Shown here: in pieces, positions 1 to 5,145 of the stretch
Position numbering within the stretch: the first letter of the stretch is position 1
Layout of the letters: each line of letters opens with the position of its first letter
NCBI GenBank assembly: GCA_023422735.1
Contig: JAFAGL010000102.1
Span: forward strand, 1-5,145
Reading direction: 5' to 3'
From: Pseudomonadota bacterium
GTDB taxonomy: Bacteria > Pseudomonadota > Alphaproteobacteria > Rhizobiales > Rhizobiaceae
DNA: 5,145 nt
Translations under genes and position numbers: made by a program
Notes under the pieces: model-generated
The model's database searches: none
Seen by the model: only the letters and a program-made list of their open reading frames with translations
What the model was told of the DNA's origin: nothing

Positions 1-339
1 CGCCAGGGCTTCATCAACCCGGAAAGCTTCGTGTTCCTGCAGTCCGCCATCATCCTGGCCATCGTGGTTCTCGGTGGCATGGGCTCGCTGTCGGGCATCG
101 CCATCGCCGCGCTGGTGATGATCGGCGGCATGGAAATCCTGCGCGAAATGCAATTCCTTAAGCTGGTGTTCGGCCAGAACTTCACGCCTGAACTCTACCG
201 CATGCTCCTGTTCGGCATCGCCATGGTTGTTGTCATGGTCTGGAAGCCGCGCGGATTTGTCGGCAGCCGAGAGCCCACCGCCTATCTAAGGGAAGCGCGC
301 GCCGTGTCCAGCACGTTCACGAAGGAAGGCCACGGCTGA
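1..339 (+). CDS. livM: Branched-chain amino acid ABC transporter permease LivM (3' end only)
   Basis: This is the C-terminal 112 residues of an inner-membrane permease; the reading frame is open from base 1, so the start lies left of the window. LivM pairs with LivH to form the translocation path of a HAAT-family (branched-chain amino acid) ABC importer. The fragment opens with NPESFVFLQSAIILAIVVLG, followed by GMGSLSGIAIAA; this conserved LivM block carries a hydrophobic helix (about residues 13-41). A final helix lies at about residues 66-81, and the protein ends in a short polar cytoplasmic tail beginning WKPRG. The GTG at 31 is an internal valine codon, not a start. The stop overlaps the livG start as TGATG, suggesting translational coupling. 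In Rhizobium leguminosarum nomenclature this would be braE. Identity as LivM rather than LivH rests on the end motif and the position directly before livG. Confidence 0.93.
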   Translation, partial: RQGFINPESFVFLQSAIILAIVVLGGMGSLSGIAIAALVMIGGMEILREMQFLKLVFGQNFTPELYRMLLFGIAMVVVMVWKPRGFVGSREPTAYLREARAVSSTFTKEGHG

Positions 340-1514
340 TGGCTGGCACAAACCTGCAAACTCCGATTCTCCAGGTCGAGCATCTCTCCATGAAGTTCGG
401 CGGCCTGGTTGCCATCGGCGACCTGTCCTTCACCGCTCCACGCGGCCAAATCACCGCCCTGATCGGCCCGAACGGCGCCGGCAAGACCACCGTGTTCAAC
501 TGCATCACCGGCTTCTACAAGCCGACCGAAGGCATGATCACGATGACCCGCGAATCCGGCGAGACGTTCCTTCTGGAGCGGATGCCGGACTTCCAGATCA
601 CGGCCAAGGCGAAGGTCGCTCGTACCTTCCAGAACATCCGCCTGTTTTCCGGCATGACCGTGCTGGAAAACCTGCTGGTGGCGCAGCACAACGCCCTGAT
701 GCGGGCCTCCGGCTTCACCGTTCTCGGCTTGCTCGGCCTGGGTGGCTACAAGGATGCCAGCCGCGCTTCGATCGAAAAGGCTGTTTACTGGCTGGAAAAG
801 GCCGATCTCATGGATCGCGCCGATGATCCGGCCGGTGACCTGTCCTATGGCGCACAACGCCGCCTCGAGATTGCGCGTGCCATGTGCACCGGTCCCGAGC
901 TGCTGTGCCTCGATGAGCCCGCCGCCGGCCTCAATCCGCGCGAGTCGCATGCCTTGAACGAACTTCTGCTTGGCATCCGGGCAGATACCGGCACCTCGAT
1001 CCTTTTGATCGAACACGACATGGCCGTGGTGATGGAGATTTCCGATCACGTCGTCGTTCTCGAATATGGACGCAAGATTTCCGATGGCGATCCGGCGTCC
1101 GTTCGCAGCGACCCGAAGGTGATTGCGGCCTATCTCGGCGTCGATGACGAGGAAGTCGAGGACGTCCTCGTGGAAGTCGGCGACGAAGGCGTGATCGAGG
1201 AACTCGAAACCGCGCCGCCAGCCGAGCAGGGTCCCGAAGACTCCGCTTCGATGTTCGCGGGGCCGGTTTCCGAAACGGTTGAAGAAGCTGGCAGCGAAAC
1301 CCTCGTGCCTGCTTCGGCGGCAGCTTCCAAGGCCGATCGGGTCGAGACTGCGACGACCGCGTCCAAACACAAGCCGCGCACGCCGAAGGCCAAAACCGTC
1401 GCAGCAGACAAAACGGCCGTTGTCGCCAAGCCGCGCGTCAAACGCGCCAGCTCGAAAAGCGAAGCGGAACCGGCCGTCAAAACGCTCACCAAACCGAAAG
1501 GCCGTACCAAATGA
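339..1514 (+). CDS. livG: Branched-chain amino acid ABC transporter ATPase LivG with long charged C-terminal tail
   Basis: This is one of the two ATP-hydrolysing subunits of the importer, on the cytoplasmic face of the membrane. In its 391 residues the ABC core is complete: Walker A GPNGAGKTT (43-51), Q-loop Gln98 in TFQNI, signature LSYGAQ (168-173), Walker B LLCLDEP (188-194, Asp192/Glu193), D-loop AAGLNP and H-loop His226 in IEHD. The core ends at about residue 267 (AAYLG). The usual family length is roughly 250-300, so about 124 residues are extra. The tail is bipartite: 268-330 carries 19 Asp/Glu and no Lys/Arg, whereas 331-391 carries 18 Lys/Arg against 5 acidic residues, with Ala-, Pro- and Lys-rich low complexity. 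It has no frameshift and runs straight into livF with an ATGA overlap, so it appears genuinely coded. The ATG is supported by AAGGAAGG nine bases upstream and by the overlap with livM. It corresponds to braF. The function of the tail is unknown; it looks disordered. Confidence 0.95.
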   Translation: MAGTNLQTPILQVEHLSMKFGGLVAIGDLSFTAPRGQITALIGPNGAGKTTVFNCITGFYKPTEGMITMTRESGETFLLERMPDFQITAKAKVARTFQNIRLFSGMTVLENLLVAQHNALMRASGFTVLGLLGLGGYKDASRASIEKAVYWLEKADLMDRADDPAGDLSYGAQRRLEIARAMCTGPELLCLDEPAAGLNPRESHALNELLLGIRADTGTSILLIEHDMAVVMEISDHVVVLEYGRKISDGDPASVRSDPKVIAAYLGVDDEEVEDVLVEVGDEGVIEELETAPPAEQGPEDSASMFAGPVSETVEEAGSETLVPASAAASKADRVETATTASKHKPRTPKAKTVAADKTAVVAKPRVKRASSKSEAEPAVKTLTKPKGRTK

Positions 1515-2242
1515 CTGAGCCGACGGCCATTCTCAGCGTCGACGCGGTTGAGACTTACTACGGCAATATCCGTGCCCTTAACGGCGTCGACGTTTCGGTC
1601 AATCAGGGCGAGATCGTCGCGCTCATCGGGGCCAACGGTGCCGGCAAGTCGACACTGATGATGACGATCTGTGGCGCGCCGCATGCGAAAGCCGGCCGGA
1701 TCGTCTTCGACGGCACCGACATCACGGCAATGCCAACGCATGAGATCGCACGGCTGCGCATCGCGCAATCGCCGGAAGGCCGTCGCATCTTCCCGCGCAT
1801 GAGCGTGCGGGAAAACCTGCAGATGGGCGCCAGCCTCGACAATATGAAGTATTTCGACCAGGACGTGGAAAAGGTCTTCACGCTGTTTCCGCGCTTGAAG
1901 GAGCGTATCGACCAGCGCGGCGGAACGCTGTCGGGCGGCGAACAGCAGATGCTTTCGATCGGCCGCGCTTTGATGGCACGTCCCAAGCTGCTTTTGCTCG
2001 ACGAGCCGTCGCTCGGCCTGGCGCCCTTGATCGTCAAGCAGATCTTCGACGCCATCTGCGAGTTGAACAGGACGGAAGGCCTGACGGTCTTTCTCGTCGA
2101 ACAAAATGCGTTCGGCGCCCTGAAACTCGCCCATCGCGGTTATGTGATGGTGAACGGCGCCGTCACCATGTCAGGCAGCGGCCGCGACCTCCTGGCCAAT
2201 CCCGAAGTTCGCGCGGCCTATCTCGAAGGCGGACGGCATTGA
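1511..2242 (+). CDS. livF: Branched-chain amino acid ABC transporter ATPase LivF
   Basis: This is the second ATPase subunit, expected to form a heterodimer with LivG under the LivH/LivM permease. The 243 residues are the normal LivF length. Motifs in order are Walker A GANGAGKST (40-48), Q-loop Gln86 in AQSPEGRRIFP (a LivF hallmark), signature LSGGEQQ (140-146), Walker B LLLLDEP (160-166, Asp164/Glu165), D-loop SLGLAP, and FLVEQN (194-199). In the last of these, Gln198 stands where most ABC ATPases have the switch histidine; this is typical of LivF and not a defect. The start ATG overlaps the livG stop as ATGA, with a GAAAGG ribosome-binding site nine bases upstream, so translation is probably coupled to livG. 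It corresponds to braG of rhizobial bra operons. Nothing in it departs from the family. Confidence 0.96.
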   Translation: MTEPTAILSVDAVETYYGNIRALNGVDVSVNQGEIVALIGANGAGKSTLMMTICGAPHAKAGRIVFDGTDITAMPTHEIARLRIAQSPEGRRIFPRMSVRENLQMGASLDNMKYFDQDVEKVFTLFPRLKERIDQRGGTLSGGEQQMLSIGRALMARPKLLLLDEPSLGLAPLIVKQIFDAICELNRTEGLTVFLVEQNAFGALKLAHRGYVMVNGAVTMSGSGRDLLANPEVRAAYLEGGRH

Positions 2243-2262
2243 TGCGAGGCAAACCGGCATGA
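2242..2262 (+). other. Six-codon minigene bridging livF and the membrane protein gene
   Basis: The livF stop TGA (2240-2242) overlaps an ATG (2242-2244) as TGATG. That ATG opens a frame coding MRGKPA, whose TGA (2260-2262) overlaps the ATG (2259-2261) of the next gene as ATGA. Ribosomes ending livF could in principle restart here and be handed on to the downstream start. The GAGG ribosome-binding site of the downstream gene lies inside the minigene. All of this is visible in the sequence; a role in coupling is inference, and such short frames arise by chance. Confidence 0.3.
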
Positions 2263-2606
2263 GCGGTATTCTCTACGAAGAAGTCAGTATCTGGCAGTTT
2301 TTCTTCATCACGTTCATTCTGGGCGGCTGGGCTGCCTGGATGACAGGGCGAGCCTGCGCCAAGACATGGCGGCCCCAATCCGTGCTGTTTTTGTATCTTC
2401 TGCTCTTAGGGGTCGCGGTGCGCTTCATTCATCACGCCTTGTTCGACGGAACGATGTTTTCGCCGCAGTTCTACATTGTCGATACCGCCATCCTGATGAT
2501 CATGGGTTTTGTGGGTTATCGCTACACCCGCACCAACCAGATGGTCCGGCAATACGGATGGCTTTATCAGAAAGTGTCTCCGCTATCTTGGAAAGCGAGG
2601 GCCTGA
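2259..2606 (+). CDS. Small three-helix inner-membrane protein, DUF6867-like, unknown function
   Basis: This protein of 115 residues has three predicted membrane helices: about 11-29 (IWQFFFITFILGGWAAWM), 40-57 (QSVLFLYLLLLGVAVRFI) and 71-87 (FYIVDTAILMIMGFVGY). Basic residues follow helix 1 (Arg31, Lys35, Arg38) and helix 3 (Arg88, Arg91, Arg97, Lys105). By the positive-inside rule this puts the N-terminus in the periplasm and the C-terminus in the cytoplasm. No catalytic motif or Cys pair is evident; His58-His59 lie in the periplasmic loop. The ATG has a GAGG nine bases upstream and lies 16 bases after livF. I recall proteins of this kind in the same position in rhizobial liv/bra clusters (DUF6867), but that family call is from memory. 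Its placement between the ATPase and binding-protein genes suggests a transporter accessory or assembly role; this is inference only. Confidence 0.85.
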   Translation: MSGILYEEVSIWQFFFITFILGGWAAWMTGRACAKTWRPQSVLFLYLLLLGVAVRFIHHALFDGTMFSPQFYIVDTAILMIMGFVGYRYTRTNQMVRQYGWLYQKVSPLSWKARA

Positions 2607-2739
2607 TCTTCACCATTCCCGCCGAGACGCAGTGAATCGGCGTGACAACTGCCTGAAAATGGGCAACTTTACTTTCTGCGAGGGGTGGGCATCGCACGGA
2701 AGTTTCATCCAGGCCTGCTTTACGAATGGGAGTGCAATC
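2607..2739 (+). promoter_or_regulatory. Leader region between the membrane protein gene and livK
   Basis: This is 133 bases of non-coding sequence, the largest gap inside the transporter cluster. It holds a stem-loop (2671-2703), listed separately, and the livK ribosome-binding site GGGAG at 2728-2732, seven bases before the ATG. A GTGACA at 2642-2647 resembles a -35 box, but no good -10 hexamer sits at the right distance, so a livK-specific promoter is possible but not shown. The gap could instead be an internal processing region that lets binding-protein mRNA outlast the rest of the transcript. Confidence 0.45.
2671..2703 (+). promoter_or_regulatory. Imperfect stem-loop in the livK leader
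   Basis: Arm ACTTTCTGCGA (2671-2681) pairs with TCGCACGGAAGT (2692-2703): eleven base pairs, including one G-T wobble (2675-2699) and one bulged C (2697), around a ten-base G-rich loop (2682-2691). It lies 36 bases before the livK start. Only three T residues follow, so it is a poor intrinsic terminator. It fits better a 3'-end barrier or mRNA-stabilising element separating the membrane-component genes from the highly needed binding protein. The pairing is seen directly; the role is inferred. Confidence 0.5.
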
Positions 2740-3855
2740 ATGAAGAAATCTCTGTTGTCAGCAGTTGCCTTGAGCGCGCTTGTCGCCTTCAGCGGCAGCG
2801 CCTTTGCTGATGTTCTGCTGGGTGTCGGCGGTCCGATCACCGGCGCAAACGCTGCTTTCGGCGCGCAGTTGCAGAAGGGCGCCGAACAGGCGATCGCCGA
2901 CATCAACGCGGCCGGCGGCATCAACGGCGAGAAGATCACGATCGCTGTGGGCGACGATGCGGCGGATCCGACGCAGGGCGTTTCGGTTGCCAACAAGTTT
3001 GCCGCTGACGGCGTCAAGTTCGTTATCGGCCACTTCAACTCGGGCGTTTCGATCCCCGCTTCCGAAGTCTACGCCGAAAACGGTATCCTCGAGATCACGC
3101 CTGCTTCCACCAACCCGGTCTTCACCGAGCGCGGCCTGTGGAACACGTTCCGCGTTTGCGGCCGTGACGATCAGCAGGGCATCGTTGCCGGCAAATACAT
3201 TGCCGAAAACATGAAGGACGCCAAAGTTGCCGTGATTCACGACAAGACGCCTTATGGCCAGGGTCTTGCCGACGAAACCAAGAAGGCGCTCAATGAGGCC
3301 GGCGTGACGGAAGTCATGTATGAAGGCGTGAACACCGGCGACAAGGACTTCTCGGCGCTGATCGCCAAGATGAAGCAGGCTGGCGTTTCGCTGATCTATT
3401 GGGGTGGCCTCCACACCGAAGCCGGCCTTCTGATCCGCCAGACGGCTGACCAGGGCCTGAAAGCGCCGCTGTTCTCCGGCGACGGCATCGTGTCCAATGA
3501 GCTCGCTTCGATCGCTGGTGACGCCGTGGTCGGCACCTACAACACGTTCGGTCCGGATCCGCGCAAGAATCCGGCTGCAAAGGAAGTGGTCGAGAAGTTC
3601 CGCGCAGCCGGCTTCGAGCCTGAAGCCTACACGCTCTACGCCTACGCTTCAGCCCAGATCATCGCGCAGGCCGCTGCTGCCGCCGGCTCGAACGATCCGG
3701 AAGCCGTCGCCAAGGCCATCCACGAAAATGGTCCGTTCAAGACCGTTCTCGGCGAACTGTCCTTCGACGACAAGGGCGACCGCACCGACGCTGACTACGT
3801 TATGTATCAGTGGAAGAAGGACGCCGACGGCAAGTACAACTACGAGCAGCTCTAA
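2740..3855 (+). CDS. livK: Periplasmic branched-chain amino acid binding protein (LivK/LivJ/BraC type)
   Basis: This is the secreted substrate-binding subunit that delivers amino acids to the LivHMGF complex; 371 residues. A signal peptide occupies residues 1-23: MKK, a hydrophobic core, then SAFA before Asp24 for signal peptidase I. There is no lipobox Cys. The mature part is a type 1 periplasmic-binding-protein fold with family blocks GAEQAIADINAAGGING (47-63), VIGHFNSG (95-102), ITPASTNP (119-126), HDKTPYGQG (167-175), KDFSALI (202-208) and the GDRTDADY region near the end. Aligned from memory to E. coli LivJ (constant offset 22), ligand positions read Tyr18 to Phe40, Ser79 to Ser101, Thr102 to Thr124, Tyr202 to Leu224 and Glu226 to Asp248. 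Both LivJ disulfide cysteines are replaced (Ala75, Asn100), and Cys140 is the only cysteine. The frame stays open to 2509, but the signal peptide and GGGAG site fix the start at 2740. A terminator follows. Rhizobial BraC homologues accept a broad range of amino acids. Confidence 0.95.
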   Translation: MKKSLLSAVALSALVAFSGSAFADVLLGVGGPITGANAAFGAQLQKGAEQAIADINAAGGINGEKITIAVGDDAADPTQGVSVANKFAADGVKFVIGHFNSGVSIPASEVYAENGILEITPASTNPVFTERGLWNTFRVCGRDDQQGIVAGKYIAENMKDAKVAVIHDKTPYGQGLADETKKALNEAGVTEVMYEGVNTGDKDFSALIAKMKQAGVSLIYWGGLHTEAGLLIRQTADQGLKAPLFSGDGIVSNELASIAGDAVVGTYNTFGPDPRKNPAAKEVVEKFRAAGFEPEAYTLYAYASAQIIAQAAAAAGSNDPEAVAKAIHENGPFKTVLGELSFDDKGDRTDADYVMYQWKKDADGKYNYEQL

Positions 3856-3879
3856 GCTCTCCAGCCTCTAAACGCTTCG

Positions 3880-3910
3880 AAATGCCCGGTGCTTAGCACC
3901 GGGCATTTTC
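3880..3910 (+). terminator. Intrinsic terminator after livK
   Basis: A near-perfect hairpin: AAATGCCCGGTGC (3880-3892) pairs with GCACCGGGCATTT (3896-3908), thirteen base pairs around a TTA loop, followed by TTTTCGTTTG on the + strand. It starts 25 bases after the livK stop and ends the transporter transcript. Being symmetric with A residues on the other side, it could also act weakly on the minus strand. The interrupted T-tract is the only weak point. Confidence 0.9.
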
Positions 3911-4024
3911 GTTTGTGAGAATGCCGTGCAAGGATTTTTGCGTTTGCTGCACAGCACATGTTGCGCTGCATCACGATTTACGCAAACTTGGCCCCGCCGC
4001 TCGTTAGCGGCAGGGAGAAGAGCT
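3911..4024 (+). promoter_or_regulatory. Upstream control region of pyc
   Basis: This is 114 bases between the livK terminator and the pyc start, and it must hold the pyc promoter because the terminator isolates the gene from the operon. No convincing -35/-10 pair is visible. It contains a short dyad TGCTG-CA-CAGCA (3945-3956), a spaced inverted repeat TTTGCGT (3937-3943) / ACGCAAA (3980-3986), and a related element TTGCGCTGCA (3961-3970) that echoes TTTGCTGCA just upstream. These could be repressor or activator sites, but all are short, and no regulator can be named from sequence alone. Confidence 0.4.
3993..4017 (+). promoter_or_regulatory. Hairpin overlapping the pyc ribosome-binding site
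   Basis: GCCGC (3996-4000) pairs with GCGGC (4007-4011) around a TCGTTA loop. With A4012 bulged, CCC (3993-3995) can also pair with GGG (4013-4015). The GGG belongs to the Shine-Dalgarno sequence GGGAG (4013-4017), seven bases before the TTG start, so the folded form would hide part of it. This supports the TTG start by giving it a good ribosome-binding site and suggests modest translational control. The hairpin is seen; the control is inferred. Confidence 0.45.
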
Positions 4025-5145
4025 TTGCCGATCAAGAAAATCCTCGTCGCCAATCGTTCCGAAATTGCAATTCGTGTATTCCGTGCGGCGAGCGAACTGG
4101 GAATAGCCACCGTCGCAATCTGGGCCGAAGAAGACAAATACTCGCTGCACCGCTTCAAGGCCGATGAAAGCTATCCGATCGGGCGTGGACCGCATCTGAC
4201 CAAGGATCTCGGTCCGATCGAAAGCTATCTGTCGATCGACGAGGTGATCCGGGTCGCCAAGCTTTCCGGCGCCGATGCGATCCATCCAGGCTACGGGCTG
4301 TTGTCGGAAAGCCCGGAATTTGCCGATGCCTGCGAAGACAATGGCATCATCTTCATCGGCCCGAAGCCTGAAACCATGCGCCGACTTGGCAACAAGGTCG
4401 CGGCGCGCAATCTGGCGATCGAAGTCGGCGTGCCGGTCGTGCCTGCAACCGATCCCCTGCCGGAAGATATGGAAGCGGTGAAGAAACTCGCCGCCGAGAT
4501 CGGCTATCCGGTCATGCTGAAGGCCTCCTGGGGCGGTGGTGGGCGCGGTATGCGCGCGATTCGTTCGGAGGCTGATCTCGCCCGCGAAGTGACGGAAGCC
4601 AAGCGCGAAGCCAAAGCGGCCTTCGGCAAGGATGAAGTCTATCTCGAAAAGCTGGTCGAGCGCGCGCGCCATGTCGAGGTGCAGGTGCTCGGCGACACCC
4701 ACGGCAACACTGTGCATCTGTTCGAGCGCGATTGCTCCATCCAGCGCCGCAACCAAAAGGTCGTGGAGCGCGCCCCCGCGCCCTATCTCGACGACGCGCA
4801 GCGCGCAGAGCTTTGCGGCTATGCGCTGAAGATCGCCGATGCCACCGATTATGTCGGCGCCGGCACGGTCGAGTTCCTGATGGATGCCGACACCGGCAAG
4901 TTCTATTTCATCGAGGTCAATCCGCGCATCCAGGTCGAGCATACGGTGACCGAGCAGGTCACCGGCATCGATATCGTCAAGGCGCAGATCCACATTCTGG
5001 AAGGTGCCGCGATTGGCACACCGGAAAGCGGTGTTCCGGCGCAAGCCGATATCCGTCTCAACGGCCACGCCCTGCAATGCCGCATCACCACGGAAGATCC
5101 GGAACAGAATTTCATCCCGGATTACGGCCGCATCACCGCCTATCG
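4025..5145 (+). CDS. pyc: Pyruvate carboxylase, N-terminal biotin carboxylase domain (3' truncated by window)
   Basis: The enzyme makes oxaloacetate from pyruvate, bicarbonate and ATP via biotin, an anaplerotic step in the cytoplasm. The first 373 residues are present; the rest of the biotin carboxylase domain, the carboxyltransferase, the central allosteric domain and the biotinyl domain lie to the right. Visible are ILVANRSEIAIRVFRA (6-21), HPGYGLLSE (87-95), Lys124, Lys166, the ATP-grasp glycine loop GGGGRG (170-175), His216 and Glu218 in RHVEVQ, Lys245, Glu283, Glu297-Asn299, the catalytic RIQVEH (301-306, Arg301/Glu305) and Arg353. KASWGGGGRGMR and the LGPIESYLSIDEV block favour pyruvate carboxylase over acetyl- or propionyl-CoA carboxylase subunits. 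Numbering matches the Rhizobium etli enzyme as I recall it (MPI start). The TTG at 4025 is chosen because it yields that N-terminus and has GGGAG seven bases upstream; the few in-frame upstream TTG/GTG codons lack both. All active-site residues in view are intact. Confidence 0.95.
   Translation, partial: MPIKKILVANRSEIAIRVFRAASELGIATVAIWAEEDKYSLHRFKADESYPIGRGPHLTKDLGPIESYLSIDEVIRVAKLSGADAIHPGYGLLSESPEFADACEDNGIIFIGPKPETMRRLGNKVAARNLAIEVGVPVVPATDPLPEDMEAVKKLAAEIGYPVMLKASWGGGGRGMRAIRSEADLAREVTEAKREAKAAFGKDEVYLEKLVERARHVEVQVLGDTHGNTVHLFERDCSIQRRNQKVVERAPAPYLDDAQRAELCGYALKIADATDYVGAGTVEFLMDADTGKFYFIEVNPRIQVEHTVTEQVTGIDIVKAQIHILEGAAIGTPESGVPAQADIRLNGHALQCRITTEDPEQNFIPDYGRITAY

Noticed and set aside
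282..1370. Long open frame on the minus strand opposite livG
   Set aside because: It mirrors a certain gene in GC-rich DNA; the translation is His/Arg/Gly-rich with no family motif or plausible start context. The same applies to the minus-strand frames at 1130-2134 and 2758-3414.
2092..2109. Missing H-loop histidine in LivF (Gln198) as a sign of a degenerate ATPase
   Set aside because: VEQN is the usual LivF sequence at this position; all other ATPase motifs are intact.
2650..2665. TGCC...GGCA hairpin followed by ACTTTACTTT as a terminator
   Set aside because: Only four base pairs with an eight-base loop, and the T-run is interrupted; not a credible terminator.
2642..2670. Possible sigma70 promoter for livK (GTGACA as -35)
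   Set aside because: At 17-base spacing the -10 position reads AACTTT and neighbouring registers are no better; too weak to call as a promoter.
2509..2739. In-frame upstream extension of livK by 77 codons
   Set aside because: It would bury the signal peptide, overlap the membrane protein gene and ignore the GGGAG site placed seven bases before the ATG at 2740.
3926..3946. Upstream in-frame GTG/TTG codons as alternative pyc starts
   Set aside because: They lack a ribosome-binding site and would add residues before the conserved MPI...ILVANRSEIA N-terminus.
4004..5077. Long open frame on the minus strand opposite pyc
   Set aside because: The + strand codes an intact biotin carboxylase domain with all active-site residues; the antisense frame has no recognisable motif and is a codon-bias shadow.
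1..5145. Mobile element, CRISPR array, tRNA/rRNA or defence system
   Set aside because: No transposase or integrase frame, terminal repeats, regular spaced repeats or RNA-gene signature was seen on either strand; the window is dense core transport and metabolism genes.

Overview
The window reads as chromosomal DNA of an alphaproteobacterium, most likely a member of the Rhizobiaceae (Hyphomicrobiales). Reasons: GC-rich codon usage throughout; the gene order livM-livG-livF-small membrane protein-binding protein, which matches the bra (braDEFGC) amino-acid transporter layout known from Rhizobium leguminosarum; and a partial pyruvate carboxylase whose N-terminal domain closely follows, from memory, the Rhizobium etli enzyme, including its residue numbering. 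No database search was possible.

Layout, all genes on the + strand. 1-339: 3' end of livM (permease). 339-1514: livG (ATPase) with an unusually long, charge-segregated C-terminal tail. 1511-2242: livF (second ATPase). 2259-2606: a 115-residue three-helix membrane protein of unknown function (DUF6867-like). 2607-2739: a leader with a good imperfect stem-loop. 2740-3855: livK/braC, the secreted periplasmic binding protein. 3880-3910: a strong intrinsic terminator closing the transporter unit. 3911-4024: control region of the next gene. 4025-5145: the first 373 codons of pyc, starting with TTG and running off the right edge.

The transporter genes are tightly packed (TGATG and ATGA overlaps), which implies one transcript and translational coupling. 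LivK captures amino acids in the periplasm, LivM with LivH (expected just left of the window) forms the channel, and LivG and LivF power it. The small membrane protein sits inside the cassette and may be an accessory factor, but nothing in its sequence shows this. Pyruvate carboxylase is a separate transcription unit that replenishes oxaloacetate from pyruvate.

Most of the window is ordinary core metabolism and transport. I found no mobile element, CRISPR array, RNA gene or defence system. The items most worth a second look are the LivG tail, the uncharacterised membrane protein with a six-codon minigene bridging it to livF, the stem-loop before livK, and a hairpin overlapping the ribosome binding site of the TTG-started pyc.
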